Below, piece by piece: positions 61,539 to 64,000 of a DNA stretch of 64,000 nt. A model generated the notes under the pieces. That model saw only the letters and a program-made list of their open reading frames with translations, did no database searches and was not told the DNA's origin. The position numbers and the translations under genes are program-made. This DNA comes from Rotaria sordida. Taxonomy: Eukaryota > Rotifera > Eurotatoria > Philodinida > Philodinidae. Every line of letters starts with the position of its first letter. Within the stretch, counting starts at the first letter, position 1. The stretch covers positions 55,152 through 119,151 of the forward strand of contig CAJNOL010000601.1 in NCBI GenBank assembly GCA_905250125.1. The letters run 5' to 3'.

Positions 61539-63429
61539 TTCTATTCCTTAAAACGAATAAAAACTTTATTTATTGGTTTTTTTAAACCTATTGAAAATTT
61601 TTCAAATTTCACTGTTGATTGATGTCAGCCTAATAACGGATTGCTTTATTGTTGTTAGTTTTTTGTCAACACATCTTCTCTGTGAATAAAATATACGGAG
61701 CATCTCAAGGAAATGCTCAAGAAGATTATTTTGATTTTCGATTATTTTACACTATATCACGATGTCTGGAAACAGTTTCGTAAGCCTCCACATATTTTCT
61801 TACAGCTTATATTAGGTTCAGTTCTTGACTGAAAGGTATTTGAACTCCAAGTTCTTGCATATAAACACGTAAACTATTCGTATATGCTCATGAACATCAT
61901 CATAAATACTGGGGATGCATTAATTCCTGGAGCGTGATTTCAAAAATGATATTTTCTAATGTTGATCGAAAATAGACGTTGTCAAACATGTCTTATAAAA
62001 AACTCATACGTGATTTATTTTGAATAAGTCGTATATTATATATCTAACATTCAATTTTGTGGGTGCATGACATTGAAACTATTTATTTTATTAATTTCAA
62101 AAAGATGAACAAAAATATTTTCATTAAGAGAATCCTTCTTGCTTTTTGACACTTTTGAAGAGTTAATCATTAGAAAGTCTTGAAAATTTCAGGCCGCATA
62201 GGTCTCACTGAGTATAGCAAAAGTTGGATATCGACTCAGAATTTTCAAAAGTTTCCCTGCAGAAGATATCGAGGTTGGAAGAGCAAAAAATGACTGCCCT
62301 TACCAATTCCCTGTTTCAATCATAGTTCGTATGATAGGACTACACATTTTTTTTGCGCACACTAGACACTTTTTTGATTGTCGATATTTTTTAGTTTGAT
62401 GTTATCGTCTTCGATTTGAATACAAACGCCGAAATCCTGAGAGCATCCTCAAAAAATGGATATTTCTTTTTTGTAAAACTTGGTAAAAAAACAGCGAACC
62501 ATTATGTTTTCAAACAAAAGAAAGTAGACACCCTAAACACCTAGTAACAGTAAAAGAAAGTTTGAATTTGATGAGGTGTACTGTAGTTGCGAAATTGGGA
62601 CGGTTCTCCACCGTTTTCTTGTCAAAAAAGTCAATTTTTAAAAAAAAGCGAAATAATGTGTAAATTTTCATGTTTTTCAGCGAAACAGCTTCATCTTTTC
62701 AGTTCTTCAGCTTTTATATATATATATATTAATTCTTGAAATATGTCCAGTAGATACAGAATACTTTGAAGTATATACATTAGAAATAAAAAACAAAGAT
62801 GAAAAATCTAATAAGTTTTGGTCGCGAACGGGCGGTTCCCCTTAAACCGATATCTTATTGAGGTTAAAACATTAACGATCACAAATCAATAAGTACGAAT
62901 TAATTTGAATGATCGCATCTTTATCTATGAATATTATAAAGAGTAATAAAAGATTTCTTAGATCTCTTTTTCTTTTCATATATTGCAAGAAAAAAAATTG
63001 AATCTTAGTGTTAAAAATTGTTCCAATCTAGTATAGCATACGATTTTTCTTTCCAAAGACATATTAAACAGTTGTTTTAAGTGTAAAACATCATGTGTAC
63101 AGAAACTGTCAATGTCATAAACTATTCAATGTATAATATAGTTGAAAGATTGTTAATATGAAGAAAGATAAAAACATAAGGAGAAGAAGCAATATTCGTT
63201 TTTTTTAGAAAAGTGGCTGTGGGTGTGAATTCGGTACTGGCACAAGAGTCAGCCACACCTACATTCTCGAAATACATATTTCACCTGACACATACATTTC
63301 CATTAACATATTGTTTAATAAAAATTACATTCGATGATAAACTCTCAAGTATTTGTTTACGGCTTTTATTATTAATCTCATTTTTCAAGATCGTTTTACT
63401 TATTTCTATTTCGAATAAAAAAAATTACA
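61539..63429. other. Intergenic
   Basis: About 1.9 kb without a supported gene; one telomere-like hairpin near 63.2 kb. Confidence 0.4.
63211..63270. repeat. Telomere-like hairpin
   Basis: The arm GTGGCTGTGGGTGTGAA pairs imperfectly with CAGCCACACCTACATTC around a centre TCGGTACTGGCACAAG. Confidence 0.5.
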
Positions 63430-64000
63430 TTAGTTAAAGAATTCAAACGATCGCACTTGATATCGATTGTTCTTTCGTACTTCATCATTCATATAGTTTA
63501 ATACTTTTCGTAAATATTTTCTTGAAATAATAACAGGTTTTTTTATTTCATTGTTTTTATCTATCTTGCATTGTTTTTCTTCATTGAAACAAGGATAATT
63601 TCTCCATAATCCATTTAGATATTTAAAATCAATTAAAAATAATGGTATAATTTGTGATATATGAGATAAAACTAATATATTTCCATGGAAACGTTCAATT
63701 TTCCCAACTTTGTCACGTTTTGGTATTGCTGCACATGCTAAAAAAGTATTAGTAGCATTAATATATAATAATGAATAAGCAGCTGAATAACTTGAATAAA
63801 TTCCAGTACCAAAAGCTCGACCATGTTCTGAAACAATAATAGGTGCTTCACTATTAGATGGATGTGCTCGATTTGGTATCAAAAAGCCATACTGAAGAAT
63901 ACTTTCGATATTTTTTAATCTTGTACCATGATAAACTAAATGTGGAAAGCAAGAAGTATTTTTGAGAAATTCGATGGTACATTTGATTGAATACAAATTT
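63430..64000 (-). CDS. PARP-like ADP-ribosyltransferase domain (partial, cut by window edge)
   Basis: The frame is open to the window end; the only nearby start is TTG, so the N-terminus lies outside. The visible 190 residues hold the PARP catalytic core. LVYHGTRLKNIESILQYGF carries the HGT (His of the H-Y-x triad), GRAFGTGIYSSYSAAYS carries the GxGIY tyrosine and donor loop, and GNILVLSHISQIIPLFLIDF matches the last core strand. Where poly-ADP-ribosylating enzymes have the catalytic glutamate (E-x-V-V), this reads N-I-L-V, so it is expected to be a mono-ADP-ribosyltransferase or inactive. A basic tail follows (RKYLRKVLNYMNDEVRKNNR). The target and any N-terminal reader domains cannot be seen. 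Confidence 0.75.
   Translation of the reverse strand, partial: NLYSIKCTIEFLKNTSCFPHLVYHGTRLKNIESILQYGFLIPNRAHPSNSEAPIIVSEHGRAFGTGIYSSYSAAYSLLYINATNTFLACAAIPKRDKVGKIERFHGNILVLSHISQIIPLFLIDFKYLNGLWRNYPCFNEEKQCKIDKNNEIKKPVIISRKYLRKVLNYMNDEVRKNNRYQVRSFEFFN

Noticed and set aside
1-64000. Spliced-leader RNA, rRNA, CRISPR or operon-like arrangement
   Set aside because: No match to the bdelloid spliced leader as remembered, no rRNA stretch, no repeat-spacer array, and gene spacing is wide.

Overview
The window looks like a bdelloid rotifer nuclear genome. The DNA is AT-rich. Spliced genes have many GT-AG introns of about 45-70 bp. A eukaryotic small-RNA type RNA-dependent RNA polymerase is present. 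Many short tracts resemble degenerate TGTGGG, which from memory is the bdelloid telomere unit. Metazoan families (DEG/ENaC channel, rhodopsin-type GPCR, tau/MAP repeats, PLAC8) place it in an animal. The species assignment is an inference. No bacterial, viral or retroelement gene was recognised.

Layout. 0.5-1.7 kb: F-box protein (-). 5.4 kb: a tRNA gene. 7.8-12.0 kb: a complete 17-exon CUL1-like cullin (-). 12-26 kb: gene-poor, holding one very small tau/MAP-like gene at 16.1-16.6 kb (-), several inverted-repeat elements at 20.0-22.2 kb and 25.3 kb, and a piggyBac transposase remnant at 23.6-24.0 kb. 26.0-28.8 kb: a 918-residue single-exon membrane protein (+). 28.8-35.2 kb: gene desert with one clean inverted-repeat element. 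35.2 kb: a small secreted cysteine-rich protein (+). 36.6-38.7 kb: a secreted S9 prolyl-oligopeptidase-family enzyme (-). 41.1-41.6 kb: PLAC8-like protein (-). 43.6-45.2 kb: DEG/ENaC channel (-). 46.3 kb: a possible neuropeptide precursor (+). 51.7-55.6 kb: RNA-dependent RNA polymerase (+). 59.4-61.5 kb: GPCR (+). 63.4 kb to the edge: a PARP-like ADP-ribosyltransferase domain (-), cut by the window end.

Genes here look like independent neighbours and not an operon or pathway. The F-box protein and the cullin are both SCF-type ubiquitin-ligase families, but nothing shows that they work together. The most notable structure is the interplay of foldback (long inverted repeat) DNA elements with genes. 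A 1.03-kb element with about 465-bp arms sits inside one intron of the RdRP gene, and another of about 0.83 kb sits inside the only intron of the GPCR gene. Both introns can still be spliced in frame on paper. A transcript of the RdRP gene would therefore carry a long hairpin, the kind of RNA that RdRP/Dicer pathways act on. The second notable structure is a dispersed family of short palindromes whose arms resemble the telomere repeat and whose centre often carries GAGAAGAC.

Exon coordinates were derived by hand from splice signals, reading frame and recall of protein families. No alignment or database search was run.
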